Assembly: GCA_037893245.1 (NCBI GenBank)
Contig: JBAIAA010000433.1
Location: 1,426,001 to 1,490,000, forward strand
Direction of reading: 5' to 3'
DNA length: 64,000 bases
From: Crossaster papposus
Taxonomy: Eukaryota; Echinodermata; Asteroidea; Velatida; Solasteridae
A program made the translations under genes and the position numbers. The notes under the pieces were generated by a model. It was not told the DNA's origin, ran no database searches, and saw nothing but the letters and a program-made list of their open reading frames with translations. The first letter of the stretch is position 1. The number at the start of each line of letters is the position of its first letter. Shown piece after piece: positions 1 through 10,904 of the stretch.

Positions 1-600
1 CATTTTTGCACGATAAACGTTACATTCTGCACAGTAGCGATAAGTTTCGGAGTGTTTTTAGAGAGATAATGTTGCAATATTTAAGTATCGACAATGTGAA
101 GCAAAGAAATTTGCCACAAAAGCAACACGAAAGGAATAAATCGTTGTTTAACGTTCCGAACCCGTGATTGCAAAGTGGTCGACGCGCACGGAATTCGAAG
201 CCGAAAACGAAGCTGGTTCCAGGAAACTCCGCAACAACCAAGGGAGTATAAAGCGGGGCACCAGCTGAAATAACACTGGATGCGCCGCCCAATCGCGAAC
301 AACCAACTCGGCAACAACTCAGCCACAGCGCGAGCAAGGCGGATACATTGATCTCCATTATATAGACTGGATAGGACAACGCGTATGTGTTTGTGCACGA
401 ACGCGTAATCCGAAACAATGGCGGCGCTCTTTCTGCAGTAGGGTAATCGCGGCATGTGTATTCACTCTGGAAACTAGTCAAGTAGTTATCGAGATTATCG
501 GATTTATATTCGTATGGGGTTATTAGGAATTTAAGCGCTCTGCCAATAAAATCATTATAAAACATTAAATTAACTAACGAATAACAATAGGGAGTCATGC
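1..600. other. Low-copy, CpG-containing segment with no recognised gene
   Basis: No recognisable protein is encoded here. Bases ~14-175 are a diverged copy (roughly 70% by eye) of 58,495-58,670, which lies inside the large inverted-repeat element near the right end, so this may be part of a related repeat. Around 349-375 the motif ATCTCCATTATATAGACTGG recurs in reverse complement at 28,748-28,775. An ATGGCGGCGC motif near 417 resembles a YY1 site. A long open frame on the minus strand has no domain signature and is treated as chance. Confidence 0.4.
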
Positions 601-1300
601 AGTCCTAACACAGCCAGCCTTTTCACACTTTCTTGATAGGCCTACTATTTTTCCATACGTAATGTGGCCTACATTTTTGAATTAATATCATTTTCCTTAG
701 GCTCTTCCCTGGAAGTGGTTTCCAGTATATTGCTCTTTCATTTTATTACCCCTGTAGTAGGTCATTTAATAGTTCAGTTGGAGACAGACACAGTGAATTT
801 ATAGGGTCGTATTGAATTTCGGAACACTCGTACTCATAGGGCCTATAACCAAGGAGGAACTAAATTGAACCGCATGAGAAATTATATTTATATTTTAAAT
901 GCAAAACAAATTTATTACAAAAAGGACATAAAAACAAGCACTCTTTTTGTATTTTTGTTGCAACCCTTATCATACCAACTTTTATATCAATAGACAATAC
1001 ATGTACATGTAACACATTTGTATATATAAGAAATGTGAATAAGTATAACTTCCGATATACCTGAGTCAAACAGAAATTATTTCTGAAAATATTTTGGAAA
1101 GAAACATGAATTAAGTGCATCTATCGTTGTCCACATGATAAAAATGACACCATTTAAAAACCCAATTTCAAATTACTTTCAAACTGTGGACAGCTGCAAC
1201 AAAAAAGTAGGGTCACAAATGATGTAACTTTAGAACCAATTAGAATTTGAATTATTTTTGTCCAACTGGAATAACAATGTTTGTCATTTCATAATTATCT
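601..1300. other. AT-rich stretch with no feature seen
   Basis: This is AT-rich sequence with short open frames only. I see no splice-flanked coding segment, tandem repeat or terminal inverted repeat. Confidence 0.5.
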
Positions 1301-1707
1301 AGGGTGACGCGGGAGCGTCACACCCAACGGGTTCGCCCGGCTGGGAGTGGCAGCGCCGCGGCACCCTTACTTTGCCAGTGCACCGATTTTGCGTTAATTT
1401 TATTCTTCTTTCTTCTTTCTTCTTCAGTCCGACTGGAATAACTCGCGATCGCTCCACGGAATCGAAAAGAACCCAATAACGAAAATGATCAGGAGATCAA
1501 GGGCATGAGTTCTATTGGGACAGAATTTTGATTTTCGACTTCTCAGAGGGGGTTATCATACGAATCTGACCATCTGACAATGACAACAAAATGTGAATGA
1601 ATTTCCTCAGTTCGACGACAGAGGGGGTTGTCATACGAATCTGACCATCCTACCATGCCACTCCCAGCCGGGCGAACCCGTTGGGTGTGACGCTCCCGCG
1701 TCACCCT
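1301..1707. mobile_element. 407-bp foldback element with 52-bp perfect terminal inverted repeats
   Basis: Bases 1,301-1,352 and 1,656-1,707 are exact reverse complements. The arm starts AGGGTGACGCGGGAGCGTCA and ends in the CTGGGAGTGGCA block. The inside holds no coding potential. No target-site duplication is visible; the right end instead runs into a copy of sequence also found inside the left half, so the element has been rearranged by a local duplication. It is a MITE-like non-autonomous element of unassigned superfamily. Confidence 0.6.
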
Positions 1708-1937
1708 TACTTTGCCAGTGAACCGATTTTGCGTTAATTTTATTCTTCTTTCTTTCTTCTTCAGTCCGACTGGAATAACTCGCGATCGCTCCACGGAATC
1801 GAAAAGAACCCAATAACGAAAATGATCAGGAGATCAAGGGCATGAGTTCTATTGGGACAGAATTTTGATTTTCGACTTCTCAGAGGGGGTTGTCATACGA
1901 ATCTGACCATCTGACATGTGAATTTCCTCAGTTCGAC
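1362..1937 (+). repeat. Two-copy direct duplication (~230 bp) overlapping the foldback element
   Basis: The segment running from CACCCTTACTTTGCCAGTG through TTCCTCAGTTCGAC occurs at 1,362-1,617 and again at 1,702-1,937 with only a few small differences. Each copy contains a pyrimidine tract of TTCTTC repeats. The shared sequence starts at the outer edge of the inverted repeat, which suggests unequal exchange or a second insertion of the same family. Confidence 0.65.
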
Positions 1938-2840
1938 AAAAACGGCACTAAAAGCATCTGTGAATGAATGCATTCCTAAGTGAAACTCGGTGCAAGAATG
2001 TGTGATATTTCTTGCGTTTTTGTGAGTTTCGGGCGTTTTAGCATTTGCTAGTGTCAGTGCGCATGTACTGCGCAATTGTGCGGCGTTTTTTGCAAGTGTG
2101 CACTGCGCAAATGCCGCCAAAACGCTTGCGCACACAACCACAAATTTCAGCTCTGGTAATAATTTTCGCTGTCTGAATCGCTTCAAATTATCGGCAATTT
2201 CGGTCAATTCTGTGTTTCTGTCTAACTTTGTTGCTTCTGCCGCAATTTTGTTTCATTTCCTGCTGAAAATTGTCAAACTATTTCGCTATTTTGCAGCAGT
2301 CACAGTGTGCCCTTTGCCACACAACGGCAACTTGACGCTGGACAATATCATCACAATCGCAGACGTTCGCCGATGACAACGACGACGCCGACTCGCAGGA
2401 GGGGGGGGGAGGTTAAAAAAAGTAACAAAACACCCGAAATAACGAAGCTAAAACGTATTTTGGCTTCAAAAGTGACAAATTTAGACAATTAAGACAGAAA
2501 CAACGAAGTAGCAGCTGCTATTGACTAGTGCTATCTCCTCACAGGGTAGGAGCTAATGGGTATACGGAGAACAATGTAATGGTGTACAGTACTATATAGT
2601 ATATACATACTAGTAGCCCGTAGGTCTGTGGCAAGACGCAACACCGTAGGTCTGACGGCAAAGTAGGCTGATTGGTTTATTTAGAGTCGGGTAGGTTAGT
2701 AGATGGGCTCGACTAACTGTAACGGGTGGTTCTGTTCTGTGTGGGAACAACGTGTACCGAGGTGTCAACTTGCATCTATACTCAACAACCGTTTGCTGTT
2801 TGTTCGCACATCGGCAAACTTACATTGTGTTTTTTTGCAG
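1938..2840. other. No gene seen; short G-run
   Basis: No recognisable coding sequence. A run of ten G lies near 2,400-2,410. Open frames on both strands are short and have no domain signature. Confidence 0.4.
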
Positions 2841-2909
2841 GTTTCCTTCGCTCGGAATCTACGCATCGATTTCCGGGCACAACAAGCGATAGACGATTGC
2901 TTGTAAGAG
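2841..2909 (+). other. Candidate small exon bounded by splice signals
   Basis: A polypyrimidine tract and acceptor (GTGTTTTTTTGCAG) end at 2,840 and a strong donor (AG/GTAAGAG) follows 2,909. One of the three frames between them stays open. It sits just upstream of the GC3-rich coding frame at 2,973 and could be an upstream exon of the same gene. No protein homology is recognised and the signals could be coincidental. Confidence 0.2.
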
Positions 2910-2972
2910 GTAAGAGAAAAAAACGTAAAAAAACCTTCAAAACAAAAACAAAACACAAAACTAAAACAAATA

Positions 2973-3515
2973 ATGGCGCGCAGTGCGGCCGACAAGTGAC
3001 GGCCGCCCAAGGCGTCGCCGCGTCGCCGACTGCGTCGCAAACCCTACGGGGCGCGGGAGAGTGAGCTGCCACTCGTCGACAGCAGCCAGTCGCAGTACAC
3101 TAGCGACGCGCACGAGATACAAGCGCACATGCCCAAGTCGCCCTGCGGCGACAACACCGGGCCGCAGGCGGCGCATCGCGCGCGGGCGCACTCGTGCTCG
3201 CGCGATAGGGCGCATAAGATCAATCGGCGTCGGCGCAGTCACTCCGCGCAGCCACGCGACGACACGCGTCCGGCCCAGCACGTGCAGCTGCTCTACACGC
3301 AGTTCATGCACATATGGCTGGACGCGCGTCGCGACCGCATGGCGCGCATTCCGCGTCGAAAGCGACGCCCCAAGTTCCATGCGCCGGCGCCGCTCACCAT
3401 CACCAAGCGAGAGAGTGAGCTGACACTCTGCAACAACAGCCCGCCGCAGTACAAGGGTACCTCACTGCCGCACAAACAGAAGTGTGCCGGCAAGTGCAGC
3501 CAGCTGCCCTCCGAG
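2973..3515 (+). pseudogene. GC3-rich, arginine-rich coding frame of unknown function (first part, interrupted)
   Basis: A frame from ATG 2,973 has strongly coding-like codon use, with third positions mostly G or C. It encodes an Arg/Ser/Pro-rich basic protein with the repeated motif ESELPL / ESELTL. There is one in-frame TGA at 2,997-2,999 after eight codons; an internal ATG at 3,129 gives a 129-codon start free of it. The apparent stop right after 3,515 is made by the first bases of an inserted DNA transposon (3,516-4,787), and the frame resumes in phase at 4,797. The ATG follows an A-rich leader. I do not recognise the family: it could be a host gene, a retrocopy, or the nucleic-acid-binding protein of some element. 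Confidence 0.4.
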
Positions 3516-4787
3516 TAGACTTGATCCAAGTCGGGATTATGTGGTAACATTGCTCATGGTCATCCATAGTCTTGGTGCAAGACGTCCCTGCTATCACTCC
3601 ACCAACCGCTATCACCCACGAACCGCTATCACAGGAACGTCTTGGGAATCTTGTGGTGAAAGAGGGCGTGGTCTTACTGAACAAGAAATGCATAATTCAA
3701 CAAACGGCAATAAAATATTAGCGCACGCTCACTAACAGCAATAAGTGCATTGGTAACAAGCTGTACAGAATGGTACCGTTCCGCTGAAGTCTACGCATAC
3801 AACGTGAACTAAATCATGCAGACGTGCAGGTACTAGACTCATGACTTGAATGATTCGTCGCACGCGCTCATCGGTTATACAAGCTACGTCATAATGAATG
3901 CATACGCACACTGAATTCTGCTCGGAATTTCCCGAGCAGAATTCACAAGATTCCCAAGACGTTCCTGTGATAGCGGTTCGTGGGTTCATGGAAATACAAA
4001 ACAGGGACGTCTTGCACCAAGACTAGGTCATCCACACTGTGCGCCTCGCGTCACGTCCACGCTTATCAGTAGCGCGCCCTCATGCGCCACCCATACTCAT
4101 GTGTGGTTCAGAAATCCCGACTTGACGGATCTGCCGCACGTTTGTACACAACCTATGGGCTCATCTACCGAAAACGGTAGAGGCCAATCAAATTGCAGAA
4201 TTGTATAAATTAGCATATATCTGTAATAATATGAACTTTGACCCAGTTGTGTGACGGACATACGTGGACATTGTGATGTACAATGTACATACACATGTGC
4301 ATAGTGTACATTATGTGTAAATGTACAAACGGTTTAATAGTCTTGCTATCGTGTACATTGTCCGGCCGTTAAGTTTGCACTATACCATACTCTAACTAAA
4401 TAAACGAAGTATGGACGCAGTTATTCAATTTGAAAAAGGCATCTAGTGACAGTACTGCCTACCATTCCTCCATAGTCCGTTAGCGGTCTAGCGAGTCCGT
4501 ACCGATTGGCGGACTTATTTGGCATACATCGCGCATAACCATGTGATGCGTATGCAAATAATTTATGAATAACTACATATCACCGCGGGGGGTTTGGTTG
4601 GCCGATCCGTCAAGTCGGATTTACTGCACTGACATGATGACATCGCGTTGATGCCGATAGCGGAACGACAACCAGATGACGGCGCCTTTTTTCTAAGGCC
4701 AACAAAGCACATAACTATTCGGCCGGAGTTGACGAAAGCAAATTGGTAGTCTTAACTCCATGGTAAGTCCGACTTGGGTCAAGTCTA
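3516..4787. mobile_element. 1.27-kb non-autonomous DNA transposon, 9-bp target duplication
   Basis: The ends are TAGACTTGATCCAAGTCGG (left) and the reverse complement of TAGACTTGACCCAAGTCGG (right), 19 bp with one mismatch. The 9-bp CCCTCCGAG flanks it at 3,507-3,515 and 4,788-4,796. A 9-bp duplication is typical of Mutator-like (MULE/MuDR) elements, though other superfamilies can make 8-9 bp. Subterminal copies of the CCGACTTGACGGATC motif lie inverted at about 4,115 and 4,606. No transposase is seen. It interrupts a coding-looking frame and hosts a smaller element with similar properties. Confidence 0.85.
3567..4025. mobile_element. 459-bp MITE nested in the 1.27-kb transposon, 9-bp target duplication
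   Basis: Perfect 24-bp terminal inverted repeats begin TAGTCTTGGTGCAAGACGTC and are flanked by 9-bp GGTCATCCA at 3,558-3,566 and 4,026-4,034. A second inverted block (ACGTCTTGGGAATCTTGTG) lies inside, and a GAATTCTGCTCGG hairpin is centred near 3,929. The TAG start and 9-bp duplication match the host transposon, so both probably used the same kind of transposase. There is no coding capacity. Confidence 0.88.
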
Positions 4788-4796
4788 CCCTCCGAG

Positions 4797-5046
4797 TACA
4801 TTTGCGCGCGCCTCTACGCGGCATACGAGAAAATGCGCCGACTGCGCACGCCTCTTCAAAGAGGATGCGCAGTGGTGGGCGCACACGGGCGTCAAAGCGC
4901 TGCTGCCGCCGTTGGAGCGGAAGTAGTCTTGCCTGCGTATTTGCGTCGAGCACTCGCTTTGCACCGCCCTCATCCGCCTAGTCTCATTACATCCCTCACA
5001 TGTGGACAGCTCCGAGGCCTCCGCTCCACCCCCTTCTCCCGTCTCT
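4797..5046 (+). pseudogene. Continuation of the interrupted coding frame
   Basis: Immediately after the right-hand 9-bp duplication the frame of 2,973-3,515 continues in the same phase with the same codon bias for about 65 codons (basic and Ala/Leu-rich, including RLYAAYEKMRRLR). The bias fades near 4,990, before the 50-bp tandem repeats, so the true end or the next splice site is not clear. No domain is recognised. The phase match across a clean target duplication is the main evidence that the transposon split a real reading frame. Confidence 0.35.
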
Positions 5047-5246
5047 TAGTCATGGAGTGCGTGAGCTCTTCTCCGCTCCATCCCTAGCTAGTCACGTAGT
5101 CATGGAGTGCGTGAGCTCTACTCCGCTCCATCCCTAGCTAGTCACGTAGTCATAGAGTGCGTGAGCTCTACTCCGCTCCATCCCTAGCTAGTCACGTAGT
5201 CATGGAGTGCGTGAGCTCTTCTCCGCTCCATCCCTAGCTAGTCTCT
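5047..5246 (+). repeat. 50-bp tandem repeat, four copies
   Basis: Copies containing CATGGAGTGCGTGAGCTC begin at 5,051, 5,101, 5,151 and 5,201 with one or two differences each. Each carries a GAGCTC site and the motif CTCCATCCCTAGCTAGTCACG. Confidence 0.9.
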
Positions 5247-5604
5247 CATCCACGGACGCGTCGAGGCCTCCAACGCTCCACCCTTTCTGCGGCACCGCTG
5301 TTAGGGTTGCGTCAAAGTTCGAGTGCTCCGCAAAATCTCGCATGGCGAACGCTTCACACTGGACGACACCTGCACATTATTGCTCCTTTGTGCCGCGCAC
5401 CGCGCAACACGAGTGAACAAAAAACTCCACATCTGGGCAATCGGCCGGGGGAAGGCGCTCGCTCGACTATAAACAAAACCCCCCGGACGCCAGATGTGGA
5501 GTTAGTCGAGCGATTGGGTGAGGGACTGCATGCACCCGATGATCCCGAGCCAAAAGCGCATGCAAACTTCTTACTGTTCAAACACAAGCTACTAAATAAA
5601 AGGA
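5247..5604. other. Unassigned sequence with a 14-bp hairpin
   Basis: AACTCCACATCTGG near 5,424 pairs with CCAGATGTGGAGTT near 5,489. A plus-strand open frame ending at 5,609 has coding-like codons in its last 35 residues, but it runs straight into the foldback element that starts at 5,605. No function can be given. Confidence 0.35.
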
Positions 5605-7169
5605 AGTGAGACAAGTCAAAGGTAAAATGCTCTGAGAGCATAATAAAAGAGCCAACGGGTTTCCAGTTAAAGTAAAATGCTGTGCGAGCATTCCAGCTAA
5701 AGTAAAATGCTGTCTCAGCACTGCACTCGCGTCAAAAAGGAAGTGGACAAGAGAATGCCAACGGGTTTTACCTCTTACCCCCCCAACAAGCGCAAACCGA
5801 GCGAAAGGTCAGCAGGTGTGGGCCACTAGTTCGGTGTGGGCGGGTCGAAACCGTTGCCCTCCCACCGAGCAGTAGATGTTAACTGGTTAGCACCGTACCG
5901 TAATCACTGCATTTATTTGCATACACTAATGCTGGTGGGTCATCGTAAGATAGCCATTACGGCTTGGATGGAGTTCAATTTTGGTTTTGCGTTGCTATAA
6001 AGAGTACTATCACCAATGTTCGATATACGCTGCGCGCTCTCCTGCACTGACGACACTGTCTGAGAGGTCCTAGGTGCCGCTATGCACGCTCTTCTACTCT
6101 GGCGCATACTAGCTACGCCCATAATTCTAACCTACACCCTCCAGCTAGCCCAAGACACTTGACAGCCTTCGCTCCGCTTTGCATGCACATCTGCGCCGGC
6201 GTACTTTCAGCATCTGTCAGCTACACCTAATGCATGAGCGCCTGTGCGCGCCTGCATAGGGTTGCACTTCATACACTGCAACAGGTCATCACGTCAGTTG
6301 ACAATGACAATTCTACTTAGCACCGCCTTCTTTCTCCGCCTTTAGACCACCGTACGTAGCTGTGCCTTGCGCGCATTTGTCTCACAAACGCTCGCAAATA
6401 CACAGCGAACGCACGCTTTCTCTAATTCATCCGACACGTGTGCCGGATTCCAAAAAAACGATGTCACCTTGCTTCAATACTCAACAACTTTTGCACGGAA
6501 ACACGTGAGCGCCAATAGCAGCATACTTACTACTTGATACACAGCGCGCACAGAGCGGGTAAGAAGTGAACTTCACTGTGGGCCCACAGCGCGCGTCGAG
6601 ATTATCCGTTAATAATAAGCCCATTATAAGCTTATTTATAAGCTCGTGCTCATCCGCCCTATCGCGCGAGCACGAGTTATTGTTTACGCGCCGTCCATTT
6701 CGTGCCAGTTATTCAGCTACGTGACCACCGACCGCGTTACATAGCCGGTGATCGCCTTCCCACTCTCTTGCGTTGCGGCCTTCTCTCTCTCGCAGAGAGT
6801 GCAGCGCTTTCCCCTCCAATGCGTGTGTCTCTCTCTCATTGGCTCATTGAGTCGGTGCTTTAGACTACCCGATTGTGAGTCCATGCTGCTATGGGAGGAG
6901 GGGGCGAGGTGGGAGGGCAACGGTTTCGACCCGCCCACACCGAACTAGTGGCCCACACCTGCTGACCTTTCGCTCGGTCTGCGCTTGTTGGGGGGGTAAG
7001 AGGTAAAACCCGTTGGCATTCTCTTGTCCACTTCCTTTTTGACGCGAGTGCAGTGCTGAGACAGCATTTTACTTTAGCTGGAATGCTCGCACAGCATTTT
7101 ACTTTAACTGGAAACCCGTTGGCCCTTTTATTATGCTCTCAGAGCATTTTACCTTTGACTTGTCTCACT
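5605..7169. mobile_element. 1.57-kb foldback DNA element with ~262-bp inverted arms
   Basis: The left arm 5,605-5,868 and right arm 6,908-7,169 are close reverse complements. They start AGTGAGACAAGTCAAAGG and contain three subterminal ~36-bp repeats built around AAAATGCTNTNNGAGCA. The ~1.04-kb interior has no recognisable transposase. No clear target duplication flanks it. A 58-bp piece of the right arm also occurs at 27,991-28,048, so this is a dispersed family. Confidence 0.8.
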
Positions 7170-8432
7170 ATACGAGAGTGGTTTTCAAATTCAACTTCTG
7201 AGGTCGAAGGCCATCTGTGGTCAAGTTTTAAAATGGGCCGGAGTTTAAAACCCTTTTTCATTTGAAAACTTGGAGTCCCGATTTCAATCTAATGTGGCAT
7301 GTATATGTTGTAGCCTTGGCGATTGTGTCAAAGGTGAGGTGTTGAGGTCAAAGTAATTTAAGGTCAGTGGTAAAAAAATTTAAAAAAGGTTTAAATTGTA
7401 ACAATGTTCTTATTTGGGGTTTTATCACAGTCACCTGACTAATACTGTATATTGACAAAGACGGTTATGGAAGGAATACCAGGGGGAAAAAAGAGACAAA
7501 GCTGAAGACGGAGGGGCAATCTAAGTTCACAAAATGGCATGGCATTACAACAGACGGCTCGGGCTATAGCGAGATGAACATTTAGTGAATAGGCTTTTCT
7601 CCCGCTGTGGTTCGGAATAAAAAATAATGGGAGTTTGCATGTAAGGATGGTTGTAATAGTTCCAAGTATGGTTTTTCCTGACTTAATTGAAAAGCGATTT
7701 AGGTGCGTGGTCGGAGAACCCTTGGTAAGTGCTCCATATTTCCGGTCAGGCCTCCGGATTCTAAGCAAATAGTCTGAGTATGTCAACATGTCCAACATTA
7801 CCCTCACCAGCACAGGTTTAAACAAATGTAATTGTTTTGCACCCTTGAGATCCTTCCCCAGGAAAAGGTTTTTAACCTCGCAATATGTTAAGCGCGGAGG
7901 GTTTTGTTCTGTACCATCTGAAATTAACATTTTCGGTTTGGGGGCTGTAGTGAGTTACGGCTCGTAGATGTTGGTAGCGTTATTGGTTTTCAAAATATCA
8001 GTTGGTCGTTCGCGCCCTATTAGCTCGGCGTATCAGATTTAATCATGATTGTCCATAGTGAAGAGCTATAATGCATTCTTGTTGGCAGCATTCGTGTTTT
8101 AGGATGGGCCTAAACAAAGGGGGGCCTTGACATTCAAACAAAACGGGGAGTGGACCCTCAAATGAGTCGTAGCGCCTTGAGCGGCATGTGTACTACTTAG
8201 GCGAATGGCAGCCTCGCGGCACGTTTCTTAGTGCTAGCTGGCTTATGAGTGCAGTCTTTTGAACGCATTTACGCGTGGAAATGACGCGCATTGTTGTTTA
8301 GCATCAGGTTTATCAATCGCTGACCCTTTTTGATGGCGCGTATAATGCAAGAAGGTGTGACCGACTTCTGTCTGTGCAGTTGTACTAAAAATGCTAACTA
8401 AACTGCAAAATTTTACGCTAGACTAGCATGGG
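7170..8432. repeat. Head segment of a dispersed repeat family, copy 1
   Basis: This 1.26-kb segment, beginning TACGAGAGTGGTTTTCAA, is repeated at 42,816-44,054 over its full length. In both places it leads directly into the ~88-bp satellite, so head plus satellite tail is one repeat unit. A minus-strand open frame (7,439-7,930) is only partly conserved in the other copy and matches no protein family I know, so I treat it as non-coding. Its left neighbour is the foldback element ending at 7,169. Confidence 0.7.
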
Positions 8433-8988
8433 TACTTCTACTTCTACGTTGATAATGGACAGTGCGTCCAACTGGATATCTCGTCAATTTGCTTGTCGTG
8501 CACGGTGTGGACCAGTGTAGATAATACTCATTTACATAGTGTGGGTGTAGGTGCATATATTTAAAGTGAAATCTGGACTTTGTTTAGAAAGCCACATTGA
8601 GCAATCCAGTCCTGAATGCTCAAGACCGGGTGATGCATGTACTGTGACTGGGATGGAATTCCAAAGTGGAATTGTGCTGGGCATTAATGAATACCTGAAT
8701 GCATCTATCCGGGTTTGATAGGGTAAGCAACTGTATGCCGAGGATCTTCTAGAAGTTGTGTGGCTAGGGATTGGAAAATGTGTATGTGGAACTACTGTGC
8801 ACTGCAGTATGCAAGACGGGGTCGAACTAGTGACTGATGGGCAGTGGTGTTTACTGACTATGGTGTGTACTGCAGATTGCGACGCAGAAGACCTAGTATT
8901 CTGTTGGCCTTGGATGTTATGACGTCGTTGTGTTGATTCCATTTCATATTCTTGGTCATTGTTACCCCGAGATAAGGTGTTGACTCGG
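8433..8988 (-). mobile_element. 5'-truncated LINE fragment (CR1/L2-like reverse transcriptase C-terminus)
   Basis: On the minus strand the segment encodes TPYLGVTM...KANRILGLLRRNLQ, then LVRPRLAYC, then RIDAFRYSLMPSTIPLWNSIP. These are typical blocks of the thumb and C-terminal part of CR1/L2-type ORF2. The middle (WDP and KVQRR blocks) is missing and the pieces lie in different frames, so it is dead. The 3' end, at the left, carries a short GAAGTA repeat tail. The paralogous site near 44,055 lacks this segment, which fixes both ends of the insertion. Confidence 0.75.
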
Positions 8989-9071
8989 TCTGGTTAAGAT
9001 CAGAGGGCGGGCCTGTGCCTAGGAAAGATGGGTCCTGTGGGTTCAAATTGTAATCTAACATGGTTAAGATA

Positions 9072-9434
9072 GTAGGGTGCCGTGGCCTAGTCGATAAGAA
9101 CACCAAACCCAAGCTTTGGTGTTTCTGTATGGGTATGGGTATGGGTTCGAGTCCCAGTCGTGACACTTGTGTCCCTGAGCAAGACACTTAACTATAATTG
9201 CTTCTCTCCACCCAGGGGTAAAATGGTTACCTGTGAGGGCAGAGATGCTTATTGTGATTGATTTAGCCTAGTAGCGCATATATTGCAGCACAGGCTGTAT
9301 ACTCCCCAGGGAGTTGAGAGGGTTTAAGGATTGTAAATTGCCCAGTGATCGGGGGTAATAATGTTGGACGCGCTTTGAGTTGCCCTTCGGGTGTGAAAAG
9401 CGCTATATAAATCCAAGATATTAGTATTATTATT
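9072..9434 (+). mobile_element. tRNA-derived SINE
   Basis: A Pol III A box (TGGCCTAGTCG, 9,083-9,093) and B box (GTTCGAGTC, 9,145-9,153) sit at tRNA spacing. They are followed by TGTCCCTGAGCAAGACACTT, a block common in animal SINEs, and a 3' end with AAGCGCTATATAAATCCAAG plus an ATT-rich tail. The matching satellite unit near 44,145 reads GGTTAAGATAATAAG with no insertion, so the boundaries and a short ATA target duplication are supported by an internal empty site. It is full length, ~363 bp. Confidence 0.88.
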
Positions 9435-10252
9435 ATAATAAGTTAAGCAGCGGACGGGCCCTGCGTTTTGGATTTTAATCTAGTGTAGTTAAGTTCAGTG
9501 GATGAGAGATAGTTACAAGTTGCGCAGCAGACGCGCCTTGTGTGTTGAATTTGAATCTAACATTGTTAAGATCAGACGATAAGAGAGGATATAAGTTAGG
9601 CAGTGGACAGGCGCTGTGTGTTGAACTTAAGTCTAACAAGGTTAAGATAATAGGATAAGAGATAATATACATTTCGCAGTGCACAGGCCCTGCGTGTTGA
9701 ATTTAGATTTAACACTGTTAAGATCAATGGATAAGTGGAAATAGAAGTTAAGCAGTGGATGGGCCCCGTGTGTTAAATTTAATCCAGCAATGTTAAGATC
9801 AAAGGATATAAGAGAGAATATAAGTTACGCACCGGATGGGCCCTGAATTTAAATCTAACAATGTTAAGATCATAGGATAAGGTAGTATAAGTTCCGCAGT
9901 GCACGGGCCCGGTGTGTTGAATGTAAAATTAATCTAACAATGTTAAGATCATAGGATAAGAGAGAATATAAATTCCGCAGTGGACAGGCCCTGCGTGTTT
10001 GAATTTAAATATAGCTTTGTTAAGATCAGAGGTTAAGAGAGAATAACAGTTACGCAGGGGACGGGCCCTTGGTGATGAACGTTTATCTTACATAGATAGG
10101 CCTATCATCGGAGGATAAGAGAAAATAGGAGTTACGCAGTGGACAGGCCTTGTGTGTTGAATGTTTAATCTAACATATGTATTTTTAGATCAAAGGTGGG
10201 GCATCCGCGTGAGAGACAATAACAATTCCGCGTGGAAGGGCCCTGCGGGTTA

Positions 10253-10904
10253 AGGCCCAGTCCCATTGCCAATGACGCATAAATCACGCATAAATCGCGC
10301 ATAAAATTGGTTTGTGCGTGATTGTTCGTGGAGAAATTGGTCATTTTCTGGGGTTGTGCGTGGTCAGAATCACCGATGAATCGCGTATAAACTGCGCATG
10401 TATCACTTACAATCACTGACAAAGAACGAACATTCCACGCACAACAGCGCACAAGCCCAAACCCGATACAATTTCTGACGTTCAATCGACGCATGTATAG
10501 CGAATGTAACACGTATGGATCACGCATGAACAGCGCACGAGCACTGATGAATCACGTACGGTCCGCGCATGGAGCACGCATGTATCACTGATGAAGGGCG
10601 CACTGACAGAACACGCACATATCACGCACATATCACGCACCTTCCACGTCCAAACTACGTACATTGCGCATAAACTGCGCATAAACTGCGTATAATCGCG
10701 CACGTTGTGCGTGGAAAAAATTTTGAACCGTTCAAAACCGGCGATCGCGCACAAACCCGTCTCCGCGTACAATCACTTACAAAAACTGATGCTCCACGTG
10801 TGAATCACGTGGGATTTACGCACATCACTGACGAATCACGCACAAAGAAAATTTTATGCGCAATTCATGAGTAATTCGTGCGCAAGTGCAGTGGGACTGG
10901 GCCT
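10253..10904 (+). mobile_element. 652-bp PIF/Harbinger-like MITE, copy A, TTA target duplication
   Basis: Terminal inverted repeats start AGGCCCAGTCCCA and are flanked by TTA at 10,250-10,252 and 10,905-10,907. The interior is a dense field of CACGCA/TGCGTG motifs in both orientations, so the element folds extensively. A TWA target is characteristic of PIF/Harbinger. It is inserted in a satellite unit. A second copy lies in opposite orientation at 18,127-18,741 with its own TAA duplication. Confidence 0.85.

Noticed and set aside
2983-3423. A second 146-codon frame overlapping the GC3-rich frame
   Set aside because: Its codon use is that of an off-frame reading (Arg/Ala-rich from CG-rich third positions); the frame of 3,129-3,515 has the coding pattern.
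7439-7930. 163-codon minus-strand frame in the repeat-family head
   Set aside because: The paralogous copy at 43,081-43,368 conserves DNA but not the frame, which argues for non-coding repeat DNA.
9083-9154. A functional tRNA gene
   Set aside because: A and B boxes are present but the sequence does not fold as a tRNA and continues into a SINE body and tail.
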